A DNA stretch of 33,192 nt, from the NCBI GenBank assembly GCA_016930575.1, contig JAFGGL010000075.1, positions 1 to 33,192 on the forward strand. The letters are read 5' to 3'. A model generated the notes under the pieces. That model saw only the letters and a program-made list of their open reading frames with translations. It had not been told where the DNA came from and made no database searches. Positions 1 to 8,751 of the stretch are shown in pieces. The translations under genes and the position numbers were made by a program. Every line of letters begins with the position of its first letter. Positions within the stretch are counted from its first letter, which is position 1. Origin of the DNA: Clostridiales bacterium. GTDB lineage: Bacteria > Bacillota > Clostridia > Christensenellales > Aristaeellaceae.

Positions 1-1151
1 AAGCGGTACACGTTGCCCTTGAGCGGCGCGTAGAAGCGCCCGTCCGTCACGTGCGGCGACAGGCAGGGCGCGATCACCGCGCGATCGAACAAAATCTCGA
101 TCGCGGTCTCCAGCGCGTCCCAGGCGGGATGGTCCACGCTGCTTTGTGAGGAATGCTCGTTCTCGATCGTCACGGTCAGCTTCCCGTCCTTCCGGCAGGT
201 GTTCTTATATAACCTGGCCTTCCACCAGTTCAGCCGCCGCTTGCCGGGCACGGTGGCCAGCGCGAAGCTCAGCGACGCCGAGTACGGCGGGCGCGAGGGC
301 TCGCCCCTGGTATGGATGGCGGTGACCGTCAGCTCGCTTCTGAAAAACTGTGCCATAATCGCGCGGCGGTGCCAGCGCATCCGCAGCACAGGGAAGAAGA
401 ACCGTGGGTGTCTAAGCAGCAGGCGGAAGCGCGCGGGCGCGGCGTTTGCCAGGGCCTTGAGCATCATCTCGCTGGCCGGGCACAGCTCGTCGCGCGTGTC
501 GTGGCGGGTCAGCCAGCCGCTGTTTTTAAACAGCGCGTTGAGCGCCGAACCCATGCTGTCGCCGCTGATCTCGGTCGCGTCGATGCGCCCTTCCAGCTGT
601 CCCTTTTCGGTTACGCCGATCAGCGCGAGCGGCGCGCCGTCAGGCAGGAAACGGCGGAACGCCGCGTCCGTCACATAGCCGCCGTGGTCCAGCACGAAGC
701 AGGGGGAGATCTTGCGGCGGATCAGATATTCGGCAACGGATTGCGCGCCCGCGCCGCCCGATAGCCCGTCCATGGACAGCGCGAGGATCAGATCCCCGCC
801 CGGGCGGTAGCCCTCGGAGATCAGCGCGTCCAGCGCTTCCAGAAGCGCGATCAGGTGCGCGCGCTGCAGGGGCGCGGTCGGGCTGCCCTTTTGGGAGGTT
901 TTGCAGGACAGGCTGTCCAGATGCGACACGAACAACAGCGGGTCAGTAGCGCTCGCGCCCGGCATCTCCAGCGTGAACGCGCCGTTTGCGAAGGCGCGCT
1001 CCTCCATACGCTCAAACAGCTTCGGATAGCGCGTGCGTAAAAGCTCCTTCACCCGCTCCGCGCCTTTTTTGGAATACGCGGTGAAAAAACCCAACTCCCG
1101 CAGCATGTCCTGCGCGCGGCGTTTGTCCACCGGCACCAGAAATTCGCTCAA
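1..1151 (-). CDS. M20-family peptidase homologue (PM20D1/CPS1-like), partial, probably catalytically inactive
   Basis: The frame runs off the left edge, so the last few dozen residues are missing; 383 codons are visible. The start is taken as TTG at 1151 because GGAGG lies 7 bases before it and the nearest upstream ATG hits a stop after five codons. The fold is recognisable from ordered M20 landmarks: FVSHLDSL (the HxD metal motif), an EALDALISEGYRP helix, a VLDHGG segment, ALIGVTEKG, and a C-terminal VTDGRFYAPLKGNVYR. Active relatives carry GRGALDDK, HDEE, GGHSS and TDSRHY in these places. Here they read TAPLQRAHL, SMDGLSGG, ISGDSMG and TDGRFY, so the bridging Asp, both Glu residues, the dimer-interface His and the final His ligand are gone. 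The frame is otherwise intact. I infer a maintained pseudoenzyme; alignment by eye only. Confidence 0.75.
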   Translation of the reverse strand, partial: MSEFLVPVDKRRAQDMLRELGFFTAYSKKGAERVKELLRTRYPKLFERMEERAFANGAFTLEMPGASATDPLLFVSHLDSLSCKTSQKGSPTAPLQRAHLIALLEALDALISEGYRPGGDLILALSMDGLSGGAGAQSVAEYLIRRKISPCFVLDHGGYVTDAAFRRFLPDGAPLALIGVTEKGQLEGRIDATEISGDSMGSALNALFKNSGWLTRHDTRDELCPASEMMLKALANAAPARFRLLLRHPRFFFPVLRMRWHRRAIMAQFFRSELTVTAIHTRGEPSRPPYSASLSFALATVPGKRRLNWWKARLYKNTCRKDGKLTVTIENEHSSQSSVDHPAWDALETAIEILFDRAVIAPCLSPHVTDGRFYAPLKGNVYR

Positions 1152-1337
1152 TCCTGTTCCTCCATGCCCGCGCCGCGGGCGTCAATCGTTGATGAATAAA
1201 GAGTTTTGCCGTTTAGCGGCGGTAAACTATACCGGTCTCTTTGTTCTAATCATTGTCAGAGTGTAGTTCGGTTTTTGGACAGATAACTCCTGCCAAACGC
1301 CGCCGGAACGGTTTCATTTCCGCATAAATCGTGATAC

Positions 1338-1343
1338 TATAAT
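1338..1343 (+). promoter_or_regulatory. Possible -10 element for ispG-polC
   Basis: TATAAT lies 71 bases before the ispG start. The -35 region 17 bases upstream is poor, so only the -10 is convincing. The 263-bp gap between the divergent peptidase and ispG holds no other gene that I can see. Confidence 0.4.
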
Positions 1344-1414
1344 GGCATCTACCGGGGGCGAGATGCGCGGATAAAAAACCGTGCCGGATTTCCCCGCGCA
1401 AGGAGACGAAATCG

Positions 1415-2458
1415 ATGACCCGTGCCATGAGGATCGGCGGCGTGCCTGTCGGCGGCGGCGCGCCCGTAAGCGTGCAGAGTATGACCAATACCGAAACGCG
1501 CAACAAGGATACGACCCTTACGCAGATTCGCGCGCTTGCTGCCGCTGGGGCGGACATCGTGCGCGTCAGCGTGTATGACGACGGTTGTTTAACCGCGTTT
1601 CAAACGATCTGCGAGGCGTCGCCCGTGCCCATCGTGGCCGATATCCACTACCGTGCTGATCTGGCCGTGGGCGCACTGGAGCGCGGCGCGGCGAAGGTGC
1701 GCATCAACCCGGGCAATATCGGCTCGGAGAGAAAGATCAGGATCGTGGCCGACTGCGCCAAAGCGCACGGCGCGCCCATCCGCGTCGGCGTCAACGCCGG
1801 ATCGCTGGAGAGAGAACTCCTCCATAAATTCGGCGGCGTTACCGCCGAAGGCATGGCGGAAAGCGCGTTGAAACACGCCGCGCTGCTTGAAAAAGCGGGC
1901 TTTGCGGATATCATCCTCAGTCTGAAAGCGTCGGACGTCCGCCTGACCGTGGAGGCGAACAGGCTCGTTTCCAAATCCTGCGATTACCCCCTGCACCTGG
2001 GGGTGACCGAGGCGGGGCTTCCCGGCGACGGGCATGTGAAAAGCGCGGTTGGTATCGGCAGCCTGTTGCTGATGGGCATCGGCGACACCATCCGCGTCTC
2101 CCTGACCGGCGACCCCCTTCCGGAGGTCGCGGCGGGAATCGCCATCCTCAGGGCCTGCAGCCTGCGTAACGAGGGACTGCGGCTCGTGTCCTGCCCCACC
2201 TGCGGGCGTACGGCCATCGACGTGGAAGGCATCGCCTTACGCGTGCGGAAGGAGCTTTCGGACGTTAAATCGCCCCTGACCGTCGCGGTGATGGGATGCG
2301 TGGTCAACGGCCCGGGCGAAGCGAAGGAAGCCGATATCGGGCTGGCGGGCGGCGGAGGCGGCAAGGGCGTCATCTTTCAGAAAGGCAGGCCGCCGGAACC
2401 CGTGGAAGGCGACCTCGCGGCTATCTTGATTCAACGCGTCAGGAGTTTATCAACTTGA
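1415..2458 (+). CDS. ispG: 4-hydroxy-3-methylbut-2-en-1-yl diphosphate synthase, IspG (GcpE)
   Basis: IspG converts 2-C-methyl-D-erythritol 2,4-cyclodiphosphate to HMBPP in the cytosolic MEP route to isoprenoids, using a [4Fe-4S] cluster fed by flavodoxin or ferredoxin. The 347-aa protein has the normal bacterial length. The N-terminal TIM barrel starts with PVSVQSMTNTETRN; the cluster ligands are visible as Cys260 and Cys263 in SCPTCGR and Cys295 in GCVVNGPGEAKEADIG, with the conserved Glu302 just after. AAGGAGACGAAATCG precedes the ATG. Its stop overlaps the polC start. In many Clostridia ispG and polC sit behind dxr and rseP; those two genes are absent immediately upstream, where a divergent peptidase homologue lies instead. 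Confidence 0.96.
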   Translation: MTRAMRIGGVPVGGGAPVSVQSMTNTETRNKDTTLTQIRALAAAGADIVRVSVYDDGCLTAFQTICEASPVPIVADIHYRADLAVGALERGAAKVRINPGNIGSERKIRIVADCAKAHGAPIRVGVNAGSLERELLHKFGGVTAEGMAESALKHAALLEKAGFADIILSLKASDVRLTVEANRLVSKSCDYPLHLGVTEAGLPGDGHVKSAVGIGSLLLMGIGDTIRVSLTGDPLPEVAAGIAILRACSLRNEGLRLVSCPTCGRTAIDVEGIALRVRKELSDVKSPLTVAVMGCVVNGPGEAKEADIGLAGGGGGKGVIFQKGRPPEPVEGDLAAILIQRVRSLST

Positions 2459-5400
2459 ACAAAGCCGAACTGATTAAAACCCTGGAAAACTCGCTGCCCG
2501 AACTTGCGGGCAAGCTGACCATAGAACGCGTGCTCTTCCGCGCGGCGGACAACAAGGCGTACTTCAGCCTTTTATCGGACGTGCTGGTGGACGAACGCGC
2601 GTATCTGAAGCTCGATTCTCGGCTGATCTCGCTGTTTCCGGGCATGCGCATCGCGCTGCGCGTGGCCTCCCCGCAGCTTCAGGACGATTTTCTTGCAGAT
2701 ATCGAAAAATACACGCCCGTGCTCAAGGCGTTTTTGCGCCGGCAGAGCCCGGCCATCAAGACCTGGCTGGACGACGTGGGCTGGAGCATCGCGGACGGGC
2801 AGATCCTGCTGGTCTGCCCGGACGATTTTGCCGTCAACTTTTTCAAGCGCAACAAGCTGGACGAAAAGCTCTCCCAGGCCGTATTTGATATCTTCCGCGT
2901 CCGCCTGTCCGTGCAGCTGGATAAATGCGGCGAGCGCGAGCAGTGGGTGGAGCGCATGCGCGCCGACGCAGACGCGCGCAGGGAGGAGCAGCGCGCGAAA
3001 GACCGCGAGGGCAACCCGCATACCGCTGCGGCGGAGGACGCGCCCGCCGGCGATCCGTTCCCGGATCCCGAGCCGGAAACACCGAAACCGGTTAAAGTAA
3101 AACCCGATCGTAAACGCGGCGGCGCGGCGATCCGCGGTCGTGTTATCGCCGAGAAACCCGTGCCGATCGAAAGCCTGAACGAGGAAAGCGGCGTGGTGGT
3201 CATCGAGGGCACGGTCGCCAACACCCCGTCGTTCCGGGAGCTCAAGGGCGGCGAGACCGCGCTTTTGACCTTCGCTGTGGGCGACGACAGCTCCACGGTG
3301 TTCTGCAAGGCGTTTTTCAACTACAAAGGCCGCCGTTCGGACGAGGCGCCCACCCGCGCCCAGAAGGAAAAGGCGAACAAGCAAGCGGCGCAGGTACAGC
3401 GCGGCGTGCGCTTGCGGCTGCGCGGCGAGTGCAAGATGGACGGCTACCTGGACGAGATCTCCGTTGGCATCCGCGACCTGCAGGTATTGCCCGCGGACGA
3501 GCGGCAGGATACGGCGCCCGAGGGCAAAAAGCGCGTGGAACTGCACCTGCACACCACGATGTCGGCGATGGACGCCACCGGCGACGCTGCCGAACTGGTC
3601 GCGCAAGCCGCTAAGTGGGGGCATCCCGCCGTCGCAGTGACCGACCACGGCGTGACCCAGGCCTACCCCGCGGCGTTCGCCGCCGCGAAAAAACACGGAA
3701 TCAAGCTCATTCCCGGCATGGAGGGGTATCTGTGCGACAGCATGCCGCTGGTAAAGAACGTGGACGCCCGCGCGCTCGGCGAGCCCATCGTCGTGCTGGA
3801 CTTTGAAACCACGGGGCTGTCGCCGGTGGCCGACCGCATCATCGAGATCGGCGCGGTGAAGCTGGCGGGCGGCATCGTGGCCGAGGAGTTTTCTATGCTC
3901 TGCGACCCCGGCGTGCCGCTGCCGGAAAAGATCACCGAATTGACGGGCATCACCGATGCGATGCTCAAAGGCAAGCCGTCCCCCGCCGAGGGTGTGCAAA
4001 AGCTGATGGAATTCATCGGCGGCTGCGCCGTCGCCGCGCACAACGCGTCCTTTGACATTGCTTTCCTAAAAGCCGAGGCGCGGCGCGACAAGCTGACCTT
4101 CTTCGCGCCGGTCATCGACACGCTCTCGCTTTCGCGGCGGCTGTACCCGGGCAGGAGCAGCTACCGCCTGGGCGCGCTGTGCCGCATGCTCAAGGTGCCG
4201 CTCAAGCACGCCCACCGCGCCGTGCACGACGCCGCAGCCACCGCAAAGGTCCTGCAGATCATGCTTTCGGAGATCGAAAAGCGCGGCGGAAAAACGCTGC
4301 AGGATATCGACAAGATCGTCCAGGGCGAAAGCTACGGGGATTCCCGGCACATCATTCTGCTGTGCACATCGCGCGAGGGCATGGAAAACCTGAACCGCAT
4401 CGTCACCGAATCCCACCTGAAATACTTCCGCCGCACGCCCACCATCCCGCGCAAGCTGATCGATAAGTACCGCGGCGGGCTGCTGATCGGCAGCGCGTGC
4501 AACGCGGGCGAGCTGTTCCGCGCCGTGGCGGCGGGGCGCAGCGACGAGACGTTGGAAAGCATCGCGGCGTTTTATGATTATCTGGAGATCCAGCCCGCCC
4601 AAAACAACGAATTTATGATCAAAAACGGCGAGGCGGAGAGCGAGGAGCAGCTTCGCGCGTTCAACCGGCAAATCGTGGAACTCGGCGAGAGGCTGAAAAA
4701 GCCCGTCGTCGCTACCGGCGACGTGCATTTCAAGGAACCGGAGGACAGGATCTACCGCGCTATTTTACAAACGGCCACCAATTTCGAGGACGCCGACGAG
4801 CAGCCGCCCCTGTATTTCAGGACTACGGACGAGATGCTGGAGGAATTCAACTATCTGGGCGAAGCGAAAGCCCACGAGGTCGTCGTGGAAAACCCGCAGA
4901 AAATCGCCGCGCTGGTCGGGGAGCTGACGCTGTTCCCCAAGCACCCGGACGGCGCGGACACCTTCCAGCCAGTGTGGGAGGATGCGGTCGGGCAGGTGGA
5001 AAGCAGCTGCCGCGCGCGCGCCCGCGAGCTTTACGGCGACCCGCTGCCGGAGCTCATTGAGAAACGGCTTTCCAAGGAGCTCAAGTCCATCATCGGCTAC
5101 GGTTTCGCCACGCTGTATTTGATGGCGCAGAAGCTGGTGCAGAAATCGCTGAGCGACGGCTATATCGTCGGCTCGCGCGGCAGCGTGGGAAGCTCTCTTG
5201 TCGCCATGCTCTGCGGCATCACCGAGGTCAATCCCCTGCCGCCGCATTACCGCTGCGAGAAATGCGGCGCTGTCGTATTTACCCCGCCGGAGCTCGCCGC
5301 CGTCGGCCCGGACCTGCCCGACAGCGTCTGCGAAACCTGCGGCGTGCCGATGATCAGGGACGGCTATGACATCCCCTTTGAGGTCTTCCTGGGCTTCAAG

Positions 5401-6846
5401 GGCGACAAGGTGCCCGATATCGACCTGAACTTCTCCAGCGATTACCAGTCCCGCGCCCACGCCTACGTGGAGGAGTTGTTCGGCAAGGGCTTCGTATTCC
5501 GCGCGGGTACCATCAACGCCCTGGCGGAGAAGACCGCCTTCGGATTCGCGGCCAAGTATCTGGAAATGCGCGGCATCCGCGCCGGGAAGGCGCACAAGGA
5601 GCGCCTCGCCGAGGGCTTGAAAGGCGTCAAGCGCACAACCGGCCAGCACCCGGGCGGTATCGTGGTGCTGCCCAAGCAATACCACATCAGCCAGTTCACG
5701 CCCATCCAGCACCCGGCCGACGACGAGGGCGCGGGCGTGCTCACCACGCATTATGATTTCTCCTCCATGCACGACATTTTAGTGAAGCTGGACTGCCTTG
5801 GGCACGTCGACCCCACGATGCTGCACTACCTGGAGGAGATCACCGGCGTCCCCTGCCGTGGGCTGCCGCTTCGCGACCCCGGCGTGATGGGCCTGTTCCT
5901 GGGCACGGAGACGATCGGCGTGAAGGAGGACGAGCTCTTGAGCCCTACCGGCACGCTGGGCGTGCCGGAGTTCGGCACCTCGTTCGTGCAGGGCATGCTG
6001 ACCGATACCAAACCCAAGACCATGGAGGAACTCATCCGCATTTCGGGCCTGAGCCACGGGGAAAACGTGTGGATCGGCAACGCGCGCCAGCTGGTGCTCG
6101 GCGGCACGGCGAAGCTTTCGGAGTGCTTCTGCACCCGCGACGATATCATGAATTTCCTGATCGGCAAGGGAGTCGATTTCAAGGCGAGTTTCGATATCAT
6201 GGAGGCCGTGCGCAAGGGCCGCGGCCTGACGCCGAAGATGGAAAGCGTGATGCGCGAAAGCGGCGTGCCTGCCTGGGCCATCGACAGCTGCCAGAAGATC
6301 AACTATATGTTCCCGCGCAGCCACGCCGTGGCCTACGTCATCATGGCGCTGCGCGTTGCGTGGTACAAGGTGCACGAGCCGCTCAGCTACTACGCGGCGT
6401 ACTTCTCCATCCGCGCCAACGGCTTTGACGCGGCCACCATGCTTTCGCCGACGAAGGCCATACGCGACCGCGTGAAGGGTTTCCTGGCAGGCGACCGCAT
6501 GACGCCTACAGAGGAGCGCGAGAAAAACGCCCTGCACATGATCCTGGAGATGAACCTGCGCGGCTTTCAGCTTTTGCCCGTGCACCTCTACAAAAGCGAC
6601 AAGCGCCGCTTCCTCATCGAGGGCAACAGCCTGCGCTGCCCCTTCCTGTCGCTGAACAACTTCCCCGAAGCCGCCGCCGACGGCATCGCGGCCGCGCGGG
6701 AGAACGGGGAGTTCATCTCCGTGGAAGACCTGAAGCTCCGCGCCCGCCTGGGCGACAGCGCTCTCGACATGCTCAAAAAGCAGGGCGCGCTGGAAGGGCT
6801 GGCGGAGAGCAACCAGCTGGATCTGTTTTCCATTCTTGAGGATTGA
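2455..6846 (+). CDS. polC: DNA polymerase III alpha subunit, Gram-positive type (PolC)
   Basis: Replicative DNA polymerase with built-in 3'-5' proofreading. I place the start at TTG 2455, which overlaps the ispG stop (TTGA) and has AGGAG 9 bases upstream; this gives 1463 aa, close to the usual length of about 1440. The longer in-frame extension back to 2296 lies inside ispG. Domains in order: N-terminal domain; a charged linker (about 160-230); OB fold (around 245-340); PHP domain beginning VELHLHTTMSAMDA (about 361) and interrupted by a DEDDh exonuclease (VLDFETTGLSP, Asp449; HNASFDIAFL; HRAVHDA); then the polymerase core with a CxxC...CxxC zinc module (YRCEKCG / VCETCG) and the catalytic PDIDLNFSSDYQ (Asp988, Asp990). 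GC-rich codon use matches the neighbours. The HAD-kinase gene follows two bases after the stop. Confidence 0.97.
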   Translation: MNKAELIKTLENSLPELAGKLTIERVLFRAADNKAYFSLLSDVLVDERAYLKLDSRLISLFPGMRIALRVASPQLQDDFLADIEKYTPVLKAFLRRQSPAIKTWLDDVGWSIADGQILLVCPDDFAVNFFKRNKLDEKLSQAVFDIFRVRLSVQLDKCGEREQWVERMRADADARREEQRAKDREGNPHTAAAEDAPAGDPFPDPEPETPKPVKVKPDRKRGGAAIRGRVIAEKPVPIESLNEESGVVVIEGTVANTPSFRELKGGETALLTFAVGDDSSTVFCKAFFNYKGRRSDEAPTRAQKEKANKQAAQVQRGVRLRLRGECKMDGYLDEISVGIRDLQVLPADERQDTAPEGKKRVELHLHTTMSAMDATGDAAELVAQAAKWGHPAVAVTDHGVTQAYPAAFAAAKKHGIKLIPGMEGYLCDSMPLVKNVDARALGEPIVVLDFETTGLSPVADRIIEIGAVKLAGGIVAEEFSMLCDPGVPLPEKITELTGITDAMLKGKPSPAEGVQKLMEFIGGCAVAAHNASFDIAFLKAEARRDKLTFFAPVIDTLSLSRRLYPGRSSYRLGALCRMLKVPLKHAHRAVHDAAATAKVLQIMLSEIEKRGGKTLQDIDKIVQGESYGDSRHIILLCTSREGMENLNRIVTESHLKYFRRTPTIPRKLIDKYRGGLLIGSACNAGELFRAVAAGRSDETLESIAAFYDYLEIQPAQNNEFMIKNGEAESEEQLRAFNRQIVELGERLKKPVVATGDVHFKEPEDRIYRAILQTATNFEDADEQPPLYFRTTDEMLEEFNYLGEAKAHEVVVENPQKIAALVGELTLFPKHPDGADTFQPVWEDAVGQVESSCRARARELYGDPLPELIEKRLSKELKSIIGYGFATLYLMAQKLVQKSLSDGYIVGSRGSVGSSLVAMLCGITEVNPLPPHYRCEKCGAVVFTPPELAAVGPDLPDSVCETCGVPMIRDGYDIPFEVFLGFKGDKVPDIDLNFSSDYQSRAHAYVEELFGKGFVFRAGTINALAEKTAFGFAAKYLEMRGIRAGKAHKERLAEGLKGVKRTTGQHPGGIVVLPKQYHISQFTPIQHPADDEGAGVLTTHYDFSSMHDILVKLDCLGHVDPTMLHYLEEITGVPCRGLPLRDPGVMGLFLGTETIGVKEDELLSPTGTLGVPEFGTSFVQGMLTDTKPKTMEELIRISGLSHGENVWIGNARQLVLGGTAKLSECFCTRDDIMNFLIGKGVDFKASFDIMEAVRKGRGLTPKMESVMRESGVPAWAIDSCQKINYMFPRSHAVAYVIMALRVAWYKVHEPLSYYAAYFSIRANGFDAATMLSPTKAIRDRVKGFLAGDRMTPTEEREKNALHMILEMNLRGFQLLPVHLYKSDKRRFLIEGNSLRCPFLSLNNFPEAAADGIAAARENGEFISVEDLKLRARLGDSALDMLKKQGALEGLAESNQLDLFSILED

Positions 6847-6848
6847 CG

Positions 6849-8108
6849 ATGAATGGATTGATCATATTCGACCTGGACGGCACGCTGCTGCGCTCGCATG
6901 AGCACATATGCCCGGCCGCCAGGGATACGCAGTCCGCGCTGGGACTTCCCGTGACCGAGGTGGAGACCATCCGGGCGATGATCGGCGAAACCTCGGCGGG
7001 CTTCTATCGGAAGCTCGCGCCGCAGTATGGGGACATGGACGGGTTCATCTCCCTGTTTCGCGCAAAGGAAAGGGCGGCGCTTGCCCAAAGGGGCAAGCTG
7101 TACGACGGAGTAGCGGAGCTGCTGGCAGCGCTTCACCGCCGGGGCTTTATGCTGGCGGTTTGTTCCAACGCAGGCAAGGAGTATATTGAGCTTGCTCTTG
7201 CGAAAACAGAGATCCGTGGTTTGTTTCAAACAGTCGTTTCCGCAAGGGATTACGCCTCCAAAGCACAGGCGGTGCAAACGCTCGCCGATACCGCGTCGTG
7301 TTCCAACATCATCATGGTCGGCGATACGTCCCACGATTTTATCGCCGCCGCGGATACCCTTATTCCCTTTATTGCCGTGGGATACGGGTACGGCGCGCTT
7401 GACGGGGCGGACGGCGTTCATTTTCACGCGGAAACCGCGGATGATGTTTTGCCGCTGGTCAACCAGATCACCCTGTTCGCCCGGATATCCGCACGGATCA
7501 GGCAGGCGCCGGGCGTGCGCAGTATCGGCGTAGACGGCGTGGATACGTCGGGGAAAAGCACCTTTGCCGATCGCTTTGCCGCCTATCTGCGCAGTACCGG
7601 AGTAGACGCGGCGGTCGTTCATCTGGATGATTTCCATAATCCCAAAGCGCTGCGCCGGCAGGGGCGAAGCGAAATCGAGGCTTACGTCCGAAACGCGTTT
7701 GATCTTGAAACTTTGGCAAACGAGCTTTTGATTCCCCTCCGGCATCACGGCGAAGTGCATAAGACCCTTACGCTTCTGGATTTGGACCGGGATACGCACA
7801 CGCTGAAACGCCGGTACGATATCGGCAGGGATACGCTCGTGATTCTGGAAGGCGTTTTGCTGTACCGCGAACCTATCGCGGACCTGATCGATTATAAGAT
7901 TTATCTGGATATCGGTTTTGACGAAGCGCTCCGACGGGCGTCGGCCAGGGACGTTCCCAAATACGGCGGGCAGATTTTGGATCGGTACAGGCAAAAATAT
8001 ATCCCCGTCCAGCAATTGTACATCGATACGTACAAGCCGAAAGAAAAGTGCGATATAATCGTAGACAATACGGATCCCGGCAATCCTTTTATCAATTCAT
8101 TGGTGTAA
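6849..8108 (+). CDS. HAD-superfamily phosphatase fused to a uridine-kinase-like P-loop kinase
   Basis: A single 419-aa frame with two enzyme domains. Residues 1 to about 210 form a phosphoglycolate-phosphatase-like HAD unit: motif I FDLDGTLL (Asp8, Asp10), motif II VCSNAG, a motif III Lys in ASKAQAV, motif IV MVGDTSHD. From about residue 218 a P-loop kinase begins, with Walker A GVDTSGKST (about 230), HLDDFHNPK resembling the DDF element of uridine kinase and phosphoribulokinase relatives, and VILEGVLLYRE. The reaction of each half is not known; a small phosphorylated metabolite or nucleoside is a guess. ATG 6849 is chosen over TTG 6843 because GAGGA sits 6 bases before it. The gene starts 2 bases after polC and is probably cotranscribed with it. 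An AT-rich stem (8115-8131) with Ts after the stop may be a weak terminator. Confidence 0.85.
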   Translation: MNGLIIFDLDGTLLRSHEHICPAARDTQSALGLPVTEVETIRAMIGETSAGFYRKLAPQYGDMDGFISLFRAKERAALAQRGKLYDGVAELLAALHRRGFMLAVCSNAGKEYIELALAKTEIRGLFQTVVSARDYASKAQAVQTLADTASCSNIIMVGDTSHDFIAAADTLIPFIAVGYGYGALDGADGVHFHAETADDVLPLVNQITLFARISARIRQAPGVRSIGVDGVDTSGKSTFADRFAAYLRSTGVDAAVVHLDDFHNPKALRRQGRSEIEAYVRNAFDLETLANELLIPLRHHGEVHKTLTLLDLDRDTHTLKRRYDIGRDTLVILEGVLLYREPIADLIDYKIYLDIGFDEALRRASARDVPKYGGQILDRYRQKYIPVQQLYIDTYKPKEKCDIIVDNTDPGNPFINSLV

Positions 8109-8148
8109 AGGAACAAAGAATGTACTTTCTTTTTATCGCGGAATCTGG

Positions 8149-8154
8149 TACAAT
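8149..8154 (+). promoter_or_regulatory. Extended -10 promoter of the hydrogenase operon
   Basis: TGGTACAAT forms an extended -10 (TGn plus TACAAT). The -35 zone near 8125-8131 (CTTTCTT) is weak, which fits an extended -10 promoter. The predicted start of transcription falls at about 8160-8162, inside the Rex-like operator. Confidence 0.6.
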
Positions 8155-8159
8155 GTCCA

Positions 8160-8177
8160 TTGTTATTTAATTAACAA
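8160..8177. promoter_or_regulatory. Rex (NADH/NAD+) operator
   Basis: The 18-mer TTGTTATTTAATTAACAA matches 13 of the 14 fixed positions of the clostridial Rex box TTGTTAAnnnnTTAACAA, and extends by one base pair into a 20-bp inverted repeat (8159-8178). It starts 5 bases after the -10 hexamer, so bound Rex would block initiation. Rex releases DNA when NADH is high. This suits an operon whose product disposes of NADH electrons as H2. The match is seen directly; regulation is inferred. Confidence 0.8.
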
Positions 8178-8226
8178 TACACGATGAAATCCATCAAATC
8201 CAACGACCGGATCGGGAGTGAAAGCT

Positions 8227-8751
8227 ATGGACGGAAAAACCGTGACCGCGGCCAAAAACGGCTGCGAGGGATGCAACCAGGAAGCATTCGACGAAATCGG
8301 AAACATCATTGACCTGTACAAAGATAAGGAAGGCAGCCTGATACAGGTGCTGCACCGCGCACAGGGGATTTACGGCTATCTGCCGCTGGAGCTGCAAAGC
8401 TATATCGCCGACGGCCTTGGCCTGTCGCTGAGCGAAGTATCGGGCGTGGTGACGTTTTATCCTTTCTTTAAAACCAAGCCGCAAGGCAAGCACACCATCA
8501 GCATTTGCATGGGAACGGCCTGCTACGTGCGCGGCGGCAAGAAGCTCGTGGAAACCATCCGGGACCTGCTTGGCATTGAAGTCGGCGAGACCACCGAGGA
8601 CGGCATGTTTACCTTCGTGGTGGAGCGCTGCATCGGCGCCTGCGGCCTGGCCCCCGCGGTCATGGTTGACGATACGGTCTACCGCCAGGTGGACGAGGAA
8701 ATGCTCAAGGCGATCATTGAGAAATACCGTAAGGGAGAGGTGAGCGCGTGA
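8227..8751 (+). CDS. NADH-linked [FeFe] hydrogenase, NuoE-like [2Fe-2S] subunit (HydC/HndA)
   Basis: Small thioredoxin-like iron-sulfur subunit that pairs with the NuoF-like flavoprotein. The 174-aa protein has the NuoE layout: an N-terminal helical part (LIQVLHRAQGIYGYLP) and a C-terminal thioredoxin-like fold with four cluster cysteines, CMGTAC and CIGAC. ATG 8227 is preferred to GTG 8218 because GGGAGTG lies in ribosome-site position before it. First gene of the three-gene operon behind the Rex-type operator; its TGA overlaps the ATG of the next gene (TGATG), which points to translational coupling. Confidence 0.93.
   Translation: MDGKTVTAAKNGCEGCNQEAFDEIGNIIDLYKDKEGSLIQVLHRAQGIYGYLPLELQSYIADGLGLSLSEVSGVVTFYPFFKTKPQGKHTISICMGTACYVRGGKKLVETIRDLLGIEVGETTEDGMFTFVVERCIGACGLAPAVMVDDTVYRQVDEEMLKAIIEKYRKGEVSA

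Noticed and set aside
2296-2454. In-frame extension of polC to an upstream ATG
   Set aside because: It lies wholly inside ispG, has no PolC similarity, and TTG 2455 has a ribosome site and overlaps the ispG stop as is common for coupled genes.
2572-4041. Long minus-strand frame opposite polC (489 codons), with others opposite hydA, the membrane protein and the MBL gene
   Set aside because: GC-rich coding DNA often leaves the antisense frame open. These frames have no ribosome sites, biased His/Arg/Ala composition and no recognisable domains.
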